DNA of 64,000 nt from Bradyrhizobium sp. S69 (GCF_009766005.1 NZ_LMUK01000046.1:503232-567231), one strand, 5' to 3'. Positions 34,026 to 45,001 are shown, counted from the first letter of the stretch. Notes: generated by a model not told the origin, from the letters alone. Translations and numbers: made by a program.

Positions 34026-35099
34026 TTACTCGAACTGAGCGCGTTTGTAGTAACCGCTATCAATCAGGGTCTTCTCCCAATTGCTCTTGTAGACCACGAC
34101 CGGCTTGAGCAGATAGGACGGAACCACCTTGACACCGTTATTGTAGGTCTTGGTGTCGTTGACGGAAACTTCCTTGCCGCTGAGCGATGCATCGACCATG
34201 TCGGCGGTCACGCTGGCCAGATCGCGGGTGTCCTTGAAGATGGACGAATACTGCTCGCCACGCAGGATCGCCTTGACCGACGGCACTTCCGAGTCTTGGC
34301 CGCTGATGATTGGCATCTTCTGATCGCCGCTGCCGTAGCCGACGCCCTTCAGCGAGGAGATGATGCCGATGGAGAGACCGTCATAGGGCGACAGTACCGC
34401 ATCGACGCGCTTCTTGCCGTAAAACGCGCTGAGCAGATTGTCCATGCGGGCCTGGGCGGTGGCAGGGTCCCAGCGCAGGGTCGCAACCTTGTCCATACCC
34501 TTCTGCCCGCTACCGATCACCAGCTTGCCGCTGTCGATATAGGGTTGAAGCACCGACATGGCGCCATTGTAGAAGAAGAAGGCATTATTGTCGTCAGGTG
34601 AGCCACCGAACAATTCGATGTTGAAGGGCCCCTTGCCTTCCTTCAGCCCAAGCCCCTGCTCGATCGACTGCGCCTGGAGGACGCCGACCTGGAAGTTGTC
34701 GAAGGTCGCATAATAGTCGACGTTCGGGGTGTCGCGGATCAGGCGATCATAGGCGACCACGGTAATACCCTTGGCCTTGGCCTGCTTAAGCACGTCCGAA
34801 AGCGTGGTGCCGTCGATCGCGGCGATCACCAGCACCTTGTCGCCCTTGGTTACCATGTTCTCGATCTGCGAGAGCTGATTGGGAATATTGTCGCCGGCAT
34901 ATTGCAGATCAGTGCCGTAGCCGCGCTCCTTCAGGACCTTGACGATGTTGTTGCCGTCGTCGATCCAGCGCGCGGAGGTTTTTGTCGGCATCGCGATGCC
35001 GACGGTCGGCTTGCCTTGGGCAAAGGCACCGACCGCCGATGCCGTAGTCATTGCCGTCGCCAGCGCGAGGGCCATCAAGGTGCTCTTCAGATTGATCAT
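34026..35099 (-). CDS. chvE: ChvE-type multiple-sugar periplasmic binding protein
   Basis: A 357-residue binding protein with a Sec signal (cleavage near A-F-A-Q, about 25-28) and AGGGAG before the ATG. The mature sequence follows ChvE closely in pattern: V-G-I-A-M-P-T-K-T-S-A-R-W-I (about 33-46), Y-A-G-D-N-I-P-N-Q (about 67-75), Y-D-R-L-I-R-D-T, an F-G-G-S-P-D-D-N-N-A block and I-S-G-Q-D-S-E (about 265-271). ChvE binds aldoses such as glucose, galactose, arabinose and xylose and delivers them to GguAB. The virulence-signalling role known in Agrobacterium requires VirA, which is not in this window. Confidence 0.92.
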   Translation of the reverse strand: MINLKSTLMALALATAMTTASAVGAFAQGKPTVGIAMPTKTSARWIDDGNNIVKVLKERGYGTDLQYAGDNIPNQLSQIENMVTKGDKVLVIAAIDGTTLSDVLKQAKAKGITVVAYDRLIRDTPNVDYYATFDNFQVGVLQAQSIEQGLGLKEGKGPFNIELFGGSPDDNNAFFFYNGAMSVLQPYIDSGKLVIGSGQKGMDKVATLRWDPATAQARMDNLLSAFYGKKRVDAVLSPYDGLSIGIISSLKGVGYGSGDQKMPIISGQDSEVPSVKAILRGEQYSSIFKDTRDLASVTADMVDASLSGKEVSVNDTKTYNNGVKVVPSYLLKPVVVYKSNWEKTLIDSGYYKRAQFE

Positions 35100-35303
35100 G
35101 CTTCACTCCCTTTGATCATCGAGGATTTATGGTTCTTGGTTCGCAAGACCGCTGATGCGGTTATTGAAGTCGAATGGTTTGCGGGGTTGGCTCTCCCTGC
35201 TGGTCTCTCTCCCTCAAGCGGTTGTGGGTTTGACGTCGGGCTCCGGGCGTCCATGCGCCGCCACGCGGCTTTGATCTAAGTCTCTTTTGATCCAACTCTC
35301 CCG

Positions 35304-36386
35304 TCATCCGTGCATGAACCGGTACAGTGTGGTGTGGCGATAGACCTCCCCAGGGAAGAGATACGCTATCGGGAAATCGGGCCGGTTGGGTGTGTCGGGC
35401 CAGGCCTGCGGCTCAAGGCAGACGGCGTCGGACTGCCGATAGAGCCGACCACTCTTTCCGGCAGAGCTGCCGTCGAGATAGTTCCCGGAATAGACTTGCA
35501 GGCCGGGTTGATTGGTGTGCAGTTCGAGCACGCGGCCGGAGCCTGGATCGGCGAGCCGCGCGGCGAAGTGAGGCGCATCGCCTGCCCGCGCGAGACAAAA
35601 ATTGTGATCATAGCCGCGGCCATTTCGCAGCTGCGGATGATCGTTGCGGATGCGTGCGCCGATCTCGACGCCGGCGCGAAAGTCGAACGGCGTGCCGGCA
35701 ACGGCGCAGGGTGACTGCGATAGCGGAATGGCGGCGGCGTCGATCGCCAGAAAATGATCCGCGGCGACGGTAAGGCGATGATCAAGAATATCGCCCGCCG
35801 AGCCTGCCCCGGCCAGATTGAAGAAGCTATGATTGGTGAGATTGACCACGGTAGCGCGATCGGTCCGCGCCGTCATGTCGAGTGAGAGCTCCATCGGCCC
35901 GGAGAGACACCACCTCACCTCTACTTCCAGCTTACCGGGATAGCCCTCTTCGCCATCGGCGCTGGTGCGCGCGAGGGTTACTGCCGGACGAGCGCCCTCC
36001 TCGATCGTGACAATCCGCCAGTTGTGACGATCGAAGCCCTCGGGTCCGCCATGCAGCGCATTGGGTCCATCATTGGCCGCAAGTTGCACCACCTCACCGT
36101 CGAGCACGAAGCGCGCGCCCGCAACACGGTTGGCATAACGTCCGATGGTCGCGCCGAAGAATTGCCGGCGGGCAAGGTATCGATCAAACGTGTCGTGACC
36201 GAGCACGACGTCGTCGCGGCGGCCGGCGGCATCCGGCACCAGCAACGCCTGCAACGCCGCACCATAGGTGATGATGCGAGCCTCGAAACCACCGGCATCC
36301 TGCAAGGTCACGCACTCCACTTCGTTGCCATCGGGCAACGTCCCGAAGGAGGAGCGCGACACGCGAGGAGCCGATGGTGTATTCAT
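35304..36386 (-). CDS. galM: Aldose 1-epimerase (galactose mutarotase)
   Basis: A 360-residue beta-sandwich mutarotase. Sugar-binding and catalytic blocks are present: G-R-Y-A-N-R-V (about 81-87), N-A-L-H-G-G-P-E-G-F (about 108-117), V-N-L-T-N-H-S-F-F-N-L with the catalytic His (about 181-191), Y-D-H-N-F (about 258-262) and C-L-E-P-Q-A-W-P with the catalytic Glu (about 324-331). It interconverts alpha and beta anomers of aldoses entering through the neighbouring importers. It is 33 bases downstream of the Frc-like binding protein and 204 bases upstream of chvE in the same orientation, so it may belong to either operon. Confidence 0.93.
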   Translation of the reverse strand: MNTPSAPRVSRSSFGTLPDGNEVECVTLQDAGGFEARIITYGAALQALLVPDAAGRRDDVVLGHDTFDRYLARRQFFGATIGRYANRVAGARFVLDGEVVQLAANDGPNALHGGPEGFDRHNWRIVTIEEGARPAVTLARTSADGEEGYPGKLEVEVRWCLSGPMELSLDMTARTDRATVVNLTNHSFFNLAGAGSAGDILDHRLTVAADHFLAIDAAAIPLSQSPCAVAGTPFDFRAGVEIGARIRNDHPQLRNGRGYDHNFCLARAGDAPHFAARLADPGSGRVLELHTNQPGLQVYSGNYLDGSSAGKSGRLYRQSDAVCLEPQAWPDTPNRPDFPIAYLFPGEVYRHTTLYRFMHG

Positions 36387-36419
36387 GCTTGGTCCTCGCG
36401 CGTCAGGTTACGCACACTT

Positions 36420-37352
36420 TCACTTCAGGAGCTGAGCGACATTGTCCTTGGTGACGAGATCGAGACCCGTGTAGATGGTCTCGGGCACCTTCTGGCCCTT
36501 CTTGATCGCCAGCAGCGTGTCCATCGCCTTCTCGCCCATCTCGAACGGCCGTTGGCCGGTCAGCGCGTTGGAATAGCCGTCGCGCAGCAGTTCGAGCTGC
36601 ATCTTGAGGGTATCGGCCACGACAAGCGTGAACTTGCCGGCGTCGATATCCTTCTTGTTGTGGTTGACAAAGGACTTGTAGCCCTCGGGCGCGAACATCG
36701 GCCAGCCGCCGATCGGCACGATGGCCCCAAGGTCCGGCGTCGCGGTGCGCAGGTCGGTCATCTGTTGCACCGCGAGCGCGGGGTCGTCATTGCAGAAGGT
36801 CGGCGAACCCGCCACCTCGACCCATTTCGAACCCTTGAGCGCTTCGCGGACACCATCGACGCGTTCGGCAAGATTCTTGGCACCCGGTCCGCCGGAGACG
36901 ATGGCGTACTTGCCGCCATCAGGCCGCAGTTGCAGCAGCTGTTTGCCCAGTGCGAGGCCAAAATCCTTGTTGTTGGTACCAATGTAGGCCAGGCGCTTGG
37001 AGCCCGGCGCGTCCGAATCGAAGGTTATGACCGGGATGCCGGCGGCGGCAGCGGCGTCGATCGACTTGGTCATGGACGCGACGTCGGCGACCGAGATAGC
37101 AAGTCCATCCACCTTCTGTGTGACGAAGTCCTGGATGATCTGGGCTTGGGTCGCCGGCTCATGCTCGACCGGGCCCTTGTAGATGCATTCGATGTTGCCG
37201 AGTTCCTTGGCGCGCTTCACGCAACCGTCACGCACCCCGTCGAAGAACGGGTTGTTCATGGCTTTGGGCACGATCACGAAGTGGTAGGTCTGGGCGAGAG
37301 CAGGTGTCGCGATCATCGCGACGGCCATGCCGGCAAGCAGAAGCTTCCTCAT
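36420..37352 (-). CDS. Sugar-type periplasmic binding protein, Frc-like system
   Basis: A 310-residue ribose-binding-type protein. Start at ATG 37352 with GGAGGAGACACC before it and a clean signal peptide M-R-K-L-L-L ... P-A-L-A-Q (cleavage about 19). A longer in-frame reading to 37523 adds non-family residues. Mature blocks: FVIVPKAMNNPFFDG, V-I-T-F-D-S-D-A-P-G-S-K-R-L-A-Y-I-G-T-N-N (about 101-121), and G-A-I-V-P-I-G-G-W-P-M-F. Order on the strand is ATPase, permease, binding protein, epimerase. The single-domain ATPase suggests the FrcABC (fructose) branch, but the ligand is not proven. Confidence 0.9.
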   Translation of the reverse strand: MRKLLLAGMAVAMIATPALAQTYHFVIVPKAMNNPFFDGVRDGCVKRAKELGNIECIYKGPVEHEPATQAQIIQDFVTQKVDGLAISVADVASMTKSIDAAAAAGIPVITFDSDAPGSKRLAYIGTNNKDFGLALGKQLLQLRPDGGKYAIVSGGPGAKNLAERVDGVREALKGSKWVEVAGSPTFCNDDPALAVQQMTDLRTATPDLGAIVPIGGWPMFAPEGYKSFVNHNKKDIDAGKFTLVVADTLKMQLELLRDGYSNALTGQRPFEMGEKAMDTLLAIKKGQKVPETIYTGLDLVTKDNVAQLLK

Positions 37353-37447
37353 TGGTGTCTCCTCCACGGTTGTTATGCCTATCCCAAAGATTTTCTGTTC
37401 CGGGAGGTGGATAGACGGCACATTGGTTGCCCTCCCGGCCTTTATCT

Positions 37448-38530
37448 TCAAATCATGCGCGAGCGAACGCGATCGACCAGCACAGCCAGAATGATGATCA
37501 CGCCCACCAAGGTCTGCTGCCAATAGGAATTGACCTGCGCGAGCACGAGACCGTTGCGGATCACCTCGAGCAGCACGCAGCCGACGATGGCGCCGAGCGG
37601 TCCACCGATGCCACCCGCGAGATTGGCGCCGCCGATGACTGCCGCCGCGATCACATTGAGTTCATAGGACGTCGCCATGTTCGCCGGCGCCGAACCGAGC
37701 CAACCGCAGACGATGATCCCCTGCAGCCCCGCGGCGAGCGCGCACAGCACGTAGACTTCGATCTTCACCCGCACCACCGAGACGCCGGTCAATTCGGCCG
37801 CCTTCTCATTGCCGCCAAGCGCAAAGACGTGGCGACCGAACGCCGTGTGGTGCAATACGACCGCCATCACCAAAGCGAGGATCACGAGATAGATGAAAGG
37901 TGCGGGCACTCCGTACACCTCGCCCGACGTGAGCGCGTAGAAATAGTCGGCGTCCGGTCCGGCCGGGGATGCACCTCTGCCATTGGAGATGACATAGCCG
38001 AGGCCGCGCACGATCGAGAGCATGCCGAGCGTGGTCACGAACGGCGACAGCCCCAGCGCTGCGATGCAAAAGCCGTTGACGAGGCCAACGATCAGCGCGA
38101 CCCCAAGTCCTGCGAGGACCGAAATGAGCAGGATCAGGCCGGGTATGTTGGCAACCACCGTCTTGCCGTCGCCGGCGATGTGGACGAACAGCGATGCACC
38201 GGGCATGCCCGGCGTCGACAGACCCGTCATCACCATCGATGTGACCATCGCAGAAAAGCACATCATCGAGCCGACCGACAGATCGATGCCGCCAGTGATG
38301 ATCACCAACGTGACGCCGAGGGTGGCGATCGCGATAAAGGAAAAATTCTTCGCGACGTTCTGGATATTGCCTTCGGTGAAGAAGTACGGACTAGCGAAGT
38401 TCATCACCACGATGAGGACCAGCAGCGCCAGTGCAACATAGCCGGTTTGCGAGGCAAAAAAGCCGCGTTGCCACCATCTGGACTGGCCGACATTGGTAAA
38501 GGAGATCGGCGATTCCATCGGCAGGCCCAT
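37448..38530 (-). CDS. RbsC/FrcC-type sugar ABC transporter permease
   Basis: A 360-residue permease, the same length as Sinorhizobium FrcC. Family marker I-I-T-G-G-I-D-L-S-V-G-S-M-M (about 77-90), the cytoplasmic G-R-H-V-F-A-L-G-G-N-E-K-A-A loop and V-I-G-G-A-N-L-A-G-G-I-G are intact. A periplasmic loop of about 40 residues after the third span is longer than in RbsC. The ATG at 38530 shares one base with the ATPase stop (TGATG). A GTG one codon upstream is possible. Confidence 0.9.
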   Translation of the reverse strand: MGLPMESPISFTNVGQSRWWQRGFFASQTGYVALALLVLIVVMNFASPYFFTEGNIQNVAKNFSFIAIATLGVTLVIITGGIDLSVGSMMCFSAMVTSMVMTGLSTPGMPGASLFVHIAGDGKTVVANIPGLILLISVLAGLGVALIVGLVNGFCIAALGLSPFVTTLGMLSIVRGLGYVISNGRGASPAGPDADYFYALTSGEVYGVPAPFIYLVILALVMAVVLHHTAFGRHVFALGGNEKAAELTGVSVVRVKIEVYVLCALAAGLQGIIVCGWLGSAPANMATSYELNVIAAAVIGGANLAGGIGGPLGAIVGCVLLEVIRNGLVLAQVNSYWQQTLVGVIIILAVLVDRVRSRMI

Positions 38531-39294
38531 CACGCGGCCTCCTTTGCGCCGGTGATGAGGGCCGTCACCTCCTCAGGGCTGGTGTCGCCGATCGGCTTGT
38601 CCGCCCTTTTCTCGCCGCGACGCATCACGATGACCCGATCGCAGACCGCGAAGACGTCGGGCATGCGATGGGAGATCAGCATGACGGCTACGCCCTGTTC
38701 TTTCAGCCGCAGGATCAGACTCAGCACCTGCTCGACCTGCCGAACCGAGATTGCGGCGGTAGGTTCGTCCATCATGACAAGCTTGGCGTTGGATAGCCGC
38801 GTCCGCGCGATCGCGACCGCCTGGCGTTGACCACCCGACATCTGCTTGACGAGATCGTGCGGCCGGGTCTCGGAGCGCAACTCGCCAAAAAGCTCCAGCG
38901 CGCGGGCCGCCATCGCCTTGTGGTCAAGCAAGGCGATGGGGCCGAACTTGCGCTTGAGTTCTCGCCCCAGGAACACGTTTGCCGCCGCCGTCAGATTATC
39001 CGCGAGCGCAAGATCCTGGTAGACGACCTCGATGCCGACGGCGCGCGCATCAACGGGGCGATGAAAATGGACAGCCTTGCTGTCGAAGCGAATCTCTCCT
39101 GAACTCGGTGCGAAGTTGCCGGCGATGATTTTCACGAGCGTCGACTTTCCCGCGCCATTGTCGCCCATGAGGCCGACGACCTCTCCGGATGAAACTTGCA
39201 TGTCAACGGCGTGCAGCGCCCGGATCGCGCCGAACTGCTTACCGACCCCTGTCAATTCCAGAACCGGCTCGCCGGCCTGAGGCGTCTTCACCAC
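38530..39294 (-). CDS. Single-domain sugar ABC transporter ATPase (FrcA type)
   Basis: A 254-residue ATPase carrying only one nucleotide-binding domain, unlike the 500-residue tandem ATPases of the three neighbouring systems. Walker A is GDNGAGKST (about 43-51), Q-loop Y-Q-D-L-A-L-A, signature M-S-G-G-Q-R-Q-A-V-A-I-A-R, Walker B LVMMDEPTAAIS where the usual A-S-L-T/S is A-A-I-S, then H-loop LISHRMPDV. The FrcA group of rhizobia has the same one-domain form and must work as a homodimer. First gene of its operon; the promoter should lie in 39295-39550. Confidence 0.9.
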   Translation of the reverse strand: MVKTPQAGEPVLELTGVGKQFGAIRALHAVDMQVSSGEVVGLMGDNGAGKSTLVKIIAGNFAPSSGEIRFDSKAVHFHRPVDARAVGIEVVYQDLALADNLTAAANVFLGRELKRKFGPIALLDHKAMAARALELFGELRSETRPHDLVKQMSGGQRQAVAIARTRLSNAKLVMMDEPTAAISVRQVEQVLSLILRLKEQGVAVMLISHRMPDVFAVCDRVIVMRRGEKRADKPIGDTSPEEVTALITGAKEAA

Positions 39295-39300
39295 GACAAT

Positions 39301-39320
39301 CCCCTACTCGCCCCTACTCG
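39301..39320. repeat. Tandem 10-bp repeat just upstream of the FrcA-like gene
   Basis: CCCCTACTCG occurs twice in succession (39301-39310, 39311-39320), directly upstream of the minus-strand ATG at 39294. The second copy would place a pyrimidine/purine-rich tract at the ribosome-site distance, so it may be functional or just slippage. Confidence 0.6.
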
Positions 39321-39458
39321 TTTGATGCACGTGGCCTCCGCACGATGGCGCGCCCGATCGGTCCGCCGCGATCAAGGATCGCGTGGATGGTGCTCGTGCG
39401 GCCCCTCGGCGTCGACGTCCCGTACCAGCAGAGCCCGCGCATGTTGCGTGCGCCCTAA

Positions 39459-39492
39459 CCGGGCTTCCCGGCATGCCCGCATACGGGCATGC
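39459..39492. terminator. Two adjacent hairpins downstream of the porin gene
   Basis: A five-pair stem CCGGG-CTT-CCCGG (39459-39471) abuts a perfect nine-pair stem GCATGCCCG-CATA-CGGGCATGC (39471-39492). They lie 59 bases past the porin stop on the minus strand and before the FrcA-like gene. No T-run follows, so Rho-independent termination is only possible, not shown. Confidence 0.5.
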
Positions 39493-39550
39493 ACTCACCT
39501 TCCGGGTCAGAGCAGTTCAGTACTTTGACCCGGACAGGCTTACCGCCGCA

Positions 39551-40897
39551 TCAGAAGGCGACCGTGGTGCGCAGGCCATAAACCCAGGCATCGTCGGTCT
39601 TCACGCCGGCGGCGTTATATCCGCGGCCGCCAGGATTCATCACATACTGGAGGTCGAACTTGAGGTTCATCCAGCCGGTCGCTTGCCACCCGTACCAAAC
39701 TTCGAGCGGAACTTCGTTACCGCCCGCATTCGGGGTAAGCGCGGACGAATTCACGTGGGTCGTACCCAACCCGAAGGCGACTTCGTCCAGCGGACGGAAG
39801 GCGAAGGTTCCGGTGTGCTTGAACATCAAGGAGACCTCGTAGTCCTGGTACGAAGTCCGTTGATCGGCCCATGTCGTATTGAGGTTGATATACCAACCCT
39901 TTGCGGGGCCACCTTCATCGGTCAAGCGCTGCAGGACCGACTCATAGACGCCGTAGCGGCCTCTTTGATCTCCCAGATTTTGGCCACCCACGCCGGGATC
40001 GCCCGGGATGGTCCTAATGATACCCGGGAGGCCTCCGTCAATGGTCGACGCATCGTCATACCAGCCGCCCAATCTCCAGGTCCCGAACAGGTGACCTTCC
40101 GGGCGCCAGGTCAACTCCACCGGCACCAGCGTACCCGAGGCAAGACTTGAGCCAGGAATGCCCCCTAGGTAGACGCCGGCGTCGCTGGTCGTCAGATAAT
40201 TCGGGTTGGCATCGTAAACGCCGACCGAAAACTGGACTGTCTTGGTTATGTTGTAGTGGACGAGACCGGCCCATTGGCTGACCGGGAAGTTATAGATGTA
40301 GCCACCCTGGATGTTGCCGGGCTGACCGCCGCAGAAGGTCAGGTTGATGAATTCGCAGTTTCCGAAGAAGAAGTCGGAACCGACTGGAAGACGGCCGCCC
40401 TTGATTTCAAGGGTGTCATTGAAAAGCTTCTGCGAATAGTAGAGTTCGGTCAGATGCGTAATACTGCCGCGGCCGAAAACTTCGTTGGTCAGCTGCAAGG
40501 CCGGAATGCCTGCTTCGCTGTTCAAATTCTGGCCGTAACGGTCGACGATCGTGACACCGATCAAGCCGCCCGGGATGCCGGCCAGCTTCGCCATGTCGAA
40601 CTTGCCCTGAAAGACAAACTGTCCCGCGTGGGTCACCTGTTGGTTGCTTCCGCCTGTCGCGTTGGCGACAGTTTCGTCACCAAAATTCAGTGACAGATCG
40701 ATGCCCAGCTTCTTCAGCCTCGCCCTGCCGAGATCGCCGAACAGATACGGTCTGGTCCAGAAATCATCGGTCTCCGCATAAGGAATCGGCGGAGCTTTCG
40801 TTATGAGATCGGCCGCATACGCCCCACCACTCAACAGGGATGACAGAGCAACCCCTACCCCGCACGCTCGTGCGGTTTTCACAAACCTAGGTAACAT
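39551..40897 (-). CDS. OprB-like carbohydrate-selective outer-membrane porin
   Basis: A 448-residue outer-membrane protein. ATG at 40897 with GGGAGGG before it; the signal peptide ends at G-A-Y-A-A-D-L (about 24-30). The mature part alternates polar and aromatic residues as in a beta-barrel, has the OprB-type G-I-D-L-S-L-N-F-G-D near the start, and ends in Phe (T-T-V-A-F), the usual terminal residue for barrel assembly. A longer frame to 41098 lacks a signal and is rejected. Its setting among sugar importers suggests it lets sugars across the outer membrane. Confidence 0.88.
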   Translation of the reverse strand: MLPRFVKTARACGVGVALSSLLSGGAYAADLITKAPPIPYAETDDFWTRPYLFGDLGRARLKKLGIDLSLNFGDETVANATGGSNQQVTHAGQFVFQGKFDMAKLAGIPGGLIGVTIVDRYGQNLNSEAGIPALQLTNEVFGRGSITHLTELYYSQKLFNDTLEIKGGRLPVGSDFFFGNCEFINLTFCGGQPGNIQGGYIYNFPVSQWAGLVHYNITKTVQFSVGVYDANPNYLTTSDAGVYLGGIPGSSLASGTLVPVELTWRPEGHLFGTWRLGGWYDDASTIDGGLPGIIRTIPGDPGVGGQNLGDQRGRYGVYESVLQRLTDEGGPAKGWYINLNTTWADQRTSYQDYEVSLMFKHTGTFAFRPLDEVAFGLGTTHVNSSALTPNAGGNEVPLEVWYGWQATGWMNLKFDLQYVMNPGGRGYNAAGVKTDDAWVYGLRTTVAF

Positions 40898-40997
40898 CTT
40901 CTTGGCCCTCCCAAAGTCACAGGCTTTGTCTTTCGTCTCACGTTCCGGCCCAAAGCCCTCAAGCCTGGAACGTGCTCTCTCCCCAGAGACACCGATT

Positions 40998-41147
40998 TCA
41001 GCCGCCGAAAAAAGCGGCCGCAAATAAACTATTTCCCTTGGCGCTATCGTCGTTGGTGAAAAGCGGCAGATCTGAGACCGCCTTGCCGTTCTCCCCATTG
41101 AGTCGTTCCGCAGCCTTGGTCGTGGTTTTCCGTTGTTGAGCTGTCAT
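40998..41147 (-). CDS. Possible 49-residue small protein coupled to the sugar permease
   Basis: The ATG at 41147 overlaps the stop of the permease gene by four bases (ATGA), the same arrangement as true gene pairs in this operon. The frame gives a polar 49-residue protein beginning M-T-A-Q-Q-R-K-T-T-T-K and ending in L-F-A-A-A-F-F-G-G at a TGA at 41000-40998. No signal or membrane span. It could be a real small protein, the stump of a lost fourth gene, or chance. The permease stop region itself supplies a purine-rich stretch as ribosome site. Confidence 0.35.
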   Translation of the reverse strand: MTAQQRKTTTKAAERLNGENGKAVSDLPLFTNDDSAKGNSLFAAAFFGG

Positions 41148-42201
41148 GCGTGATCACCCGTTCTCGCCGGCAACGCAGCTGCGCCGCGTGGTGGTGCGTT
41201 CTGCTGTCCTTGCGTAAGTATCGATTTCGGCACCGTGCGGACCAGGCCGGCCAGCGATACCTGGCGCCGCCGACGGGCCTGCAATTGCTGATCCGCCAGC
41301 ACCCCGAGCAAAATCACCGTTCCCATCACCGCGAAGTTCAGGGAATTGGGGATGCCCAGGATATTCACGAGGTTCTGCAGCACCTGCAGCAGCGCCGTCC
41401 CCAGCACGATACCGAGGATAGAGCCCTCGCCGCCGCGCAGGCTGCACCCGCCCAGGACGGCAGCGGCGATCGCGTAGAGTTCGTAGAAGTTTCCGAACGA
41501 ACTCGGAGAGACCGAGTTGGTGTAGAACACGAACAACACGGTCGAAACCCCGGCGAGCCCGCCGCTGATGATATAAGCGGTCGCGATCACGACTCCCGTG
41601 CTGATCCCGGAGAAGCGCGCCGCTTCCTCGTTTTTGCCCACGGCGTAGAGCCAGCGCCCATAGACCGAGCGATGCAGCAGCACGCCGAGGATCAGCGCAA
41701 GGATGATCAGGAGGATAAAGGTGTTCGGGATGCCCGCGATATGGCCGGAGGCAATGTTGCCCAGTGTCCCGGCTTCGTCACCGTAGCCGAAGCCGCGCGT
41801 CGAATCGCTGGTGTAGTAGCGGGCGGCGCCGCGATAGATCAGCAACCCGCACAGCGTTACGATGAAGGGCTGCATTTTCAGCCGTGTGATCAGGAACCCC
41901 TGGATGCCCCCCAGCGTCAGCCCGCCCAGCAGGACCAGCAGCAGCGCCAAGGGCCAGGCAATCTGATACGTCGTCAGAAGGTCGACGAATACGACGCCAA
42001 GCAGCGCGAACATCGAGCCCAGCGAAAGGTCGATGCCTCCGGTGATGATCACGAGCCCCTCGCCGAGCGCGAAAACACCGAACAGGCCGATCAGATTGGC
42101 CATATTCAGCAAGTTCACCAAAGACAGAAACGCCGGATTGATCGCGCCCGTGATGGCGGAGATCACCACCAGCAGCAGAAACAGACCGAGTTCTTTCTTC
42201 A

Positions 42202-42205
<4 letters not shown>
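41144..42205 (-). CDS. RbsC-type sugar ABC transporter permease (ROK-linked system)
   Basis: A 353-residue permease with the marker I-I-T-G-G-I-D-L-S-L-G-S-M-F (about 53-66), the G-R-W-L-Y-A-V-G-K-N-E-E-A-A loop and V-L-G-G-C-S-L-R-G-G-E-G. A C-terminal tail of about 45 residues after the last span is rich in Arg, Gln and Pro and longer than in RbsC. Its ATG overlaps the ATPase stop by four bases. Part of the minus-strand operon binding protein, ATPase, permease that diverges from the ROK regulator. Confidence 0.9.
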
Positions 42206-43728
<1,523 letters not shown>

Positions 43729-43794
43729 GCGGCGTTTCCTTCGGCACGACCGCCCGGCGGCCTGTGGCAGCCGGGCGGTGAAGCACATTGAGAG

Positions 43795-44760
43795 TTACTT
43801 CTTCAGCAGTTCCTTCATATTGGCGGCGAACTCCGCCACGTTGGACTTATTGATCACTTTGGTCGGCACGATCAGCTTGCTGTCCGCCGGGATCCACGAC
43901 TTGTCGCCGCTCAGCGTTTTGATGATGTTGGTGGCGGAGAGATAGCCGAACTCGTACGGCTGCTGCACGACCGTCGATTCGATCGTGCCGTCGGAAACGC
44001 CCCGCAGCGTGCGCTGATCCTCGTCGAAGCCGACGATCTTCACCTTGCCGGCCTTGCCCGCCGCCTTCACCGCGTCATAGATCAGCGGCGTCTCGTAGCT
44101 CCACAGGCCGGACAACAACGCAATGTCGGGATATTTGACCAGCACGTTCTCCATGTTCGCCTTGGCCTTGGCGGCGTCCACCTGATCGGTGAACACGTCG
44201 ACGAGCTCAACCTTGGTGCCGGCGATCGACTCCTTGATTCCCTGCACCCGCTCGCGGGCGTTGTCGGCGTCCATCGTGCCGACAAACAGCGCTATCTTGC
44301 CGCCGTTCGGGAGCGCCTTCTTGATTTCCTCGCCCGCCTGCCGCCCGGCCGCGACGTTGTCGGTGCCGATATAGGCCAGACGCTTGCTCTGCGGCGCGTC
44401 ACTGTCCGTCGTGATCAACACGGTGTTGGCCGCAATCTTGTTGAGTTCTTCGGTTGCGTGCGGCGCATCGTCTACAGAGACAGAGATGCCGGCGACGCCG
44501 CGCACCTGCAGGTCGTCCAACTCGCGCCGCTGGCCCGCCGCGGTGCCTTCATTGGTGACGATCAACTCGATATTGTAGTCCGGGTGTTCCTTCTGCGCCT
44601 TCTCAAGCCCACGGCCGGCGATGGTCCAGAAGTCGGCAGCGACATTGGTCACCAGCGCGATGGTCTTTTTCTGCTGCGCTTGCGCCGTCTGCGTGGCCAT
44701 GGCCAGCACGGCTGCGCTCGCCAGCAGCGGCACGATCCATTTATTCATTGAGCCCTTCAT
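43795..44760 (-). CDS. Sugar-type periplasmic binding protein (ROK-linked system)
   Basis: A 321-residue ribose-binding-type protein with a signal peptide ending T-A-Q-A-Q (about 26-30). GGGAGG lies five bases before the ATG at 44760. Mature blocks: T-I-A-L-V-T-N-V-A-A-D-F-W, I-S-V-S-V-D-D-A, T-T-D-S-D-A-P-Q-S-K-R-L-A-Y-I-G-T-D-N (close in pattern to the binding protein at 36420) and K-I-V-G-F-D-E-D. First gene of its operon, with the shared regulatory region to the ROK gene upstream. The ligand is unknown; a ROK repressor points to a sugar or sugar derivative. Confidence 0.92.
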   Translation of the reverse strand: MKGSMNKWIVPLLASAAVLAMATQTAQAQQKKTIALVTNVAADFWTIAGRGLEKAQKEHPDYNIELIVTNEGTAAGQRRELDDLQVRGVAGISVSVDDAPHATEELNKIAANTVLITTDSDAPQSKRLAYIGTDNVAAGRQAGEEIKKALPNGGKIALFVGTMDADNARERVQGIKESIAGTKVELVDVFTDQVDAAKAKANMENVLVKYPDIALLSGLWSYETPLIYDAVKAAGKAGKVKIVGFDEDQRTLRGVSDGTIESTVVQQPYEFGYLSATNIIKTLSGDKSWIPADSKLIVPTKVINKSNVAEFAANMKELLKK

Positions 44761-44848
44761 ATGCACCTCCCTATAGTCCCCCCGGTATGCGGGGATTCAC
44801 GCGCGGCGCTTGTGCGCCTTGATTTTATTTACGTGACGAATAAATTAT

Positions 44849-45001
44849 GCGAATTAAATCCGCAGTCAAGGCTGTTCTTAGCCTCTTTCTCAAGCAAGAG
44901 TGGTGCATGAGACCCCACAATGGCGTATGAGACACTCTATATTGGTCTTTAGTGTTGCCTTTTAGTTTCACACGTTGATTAAATTCACTAAGCGAATTAA
45001 A
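44849..45001. promoter_or_regulatory. Candidate ROK-regulator operators in the divergent region
   Basis: The 248-base region between the binding-protein operon and the ROK gene is strikingly AT-rich for this window. The decamer GCGAATTAAA occurs twice, at 44849-44858 and 44992-45001. The second lies in an imperfect inverted repeat TTAAATTC (44979-44986), seven bases, GAATTAAA (44994-45001), ending just before the regulator ATG at 45009. AT-rich inverted repeats are typical ROK operators. One copy near each promoter fits repression of the transporter and autoregulation. Confidence 0.5.

Noticed and set aside
36024..37526. Long open frame (500 codons) on the plus strand
   Set aside because: It lies antisense to the aldose epimerase and a sugar-binding protein, both with clear family motifs. 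Long antisense frames are a by-product of high-GC codon use.
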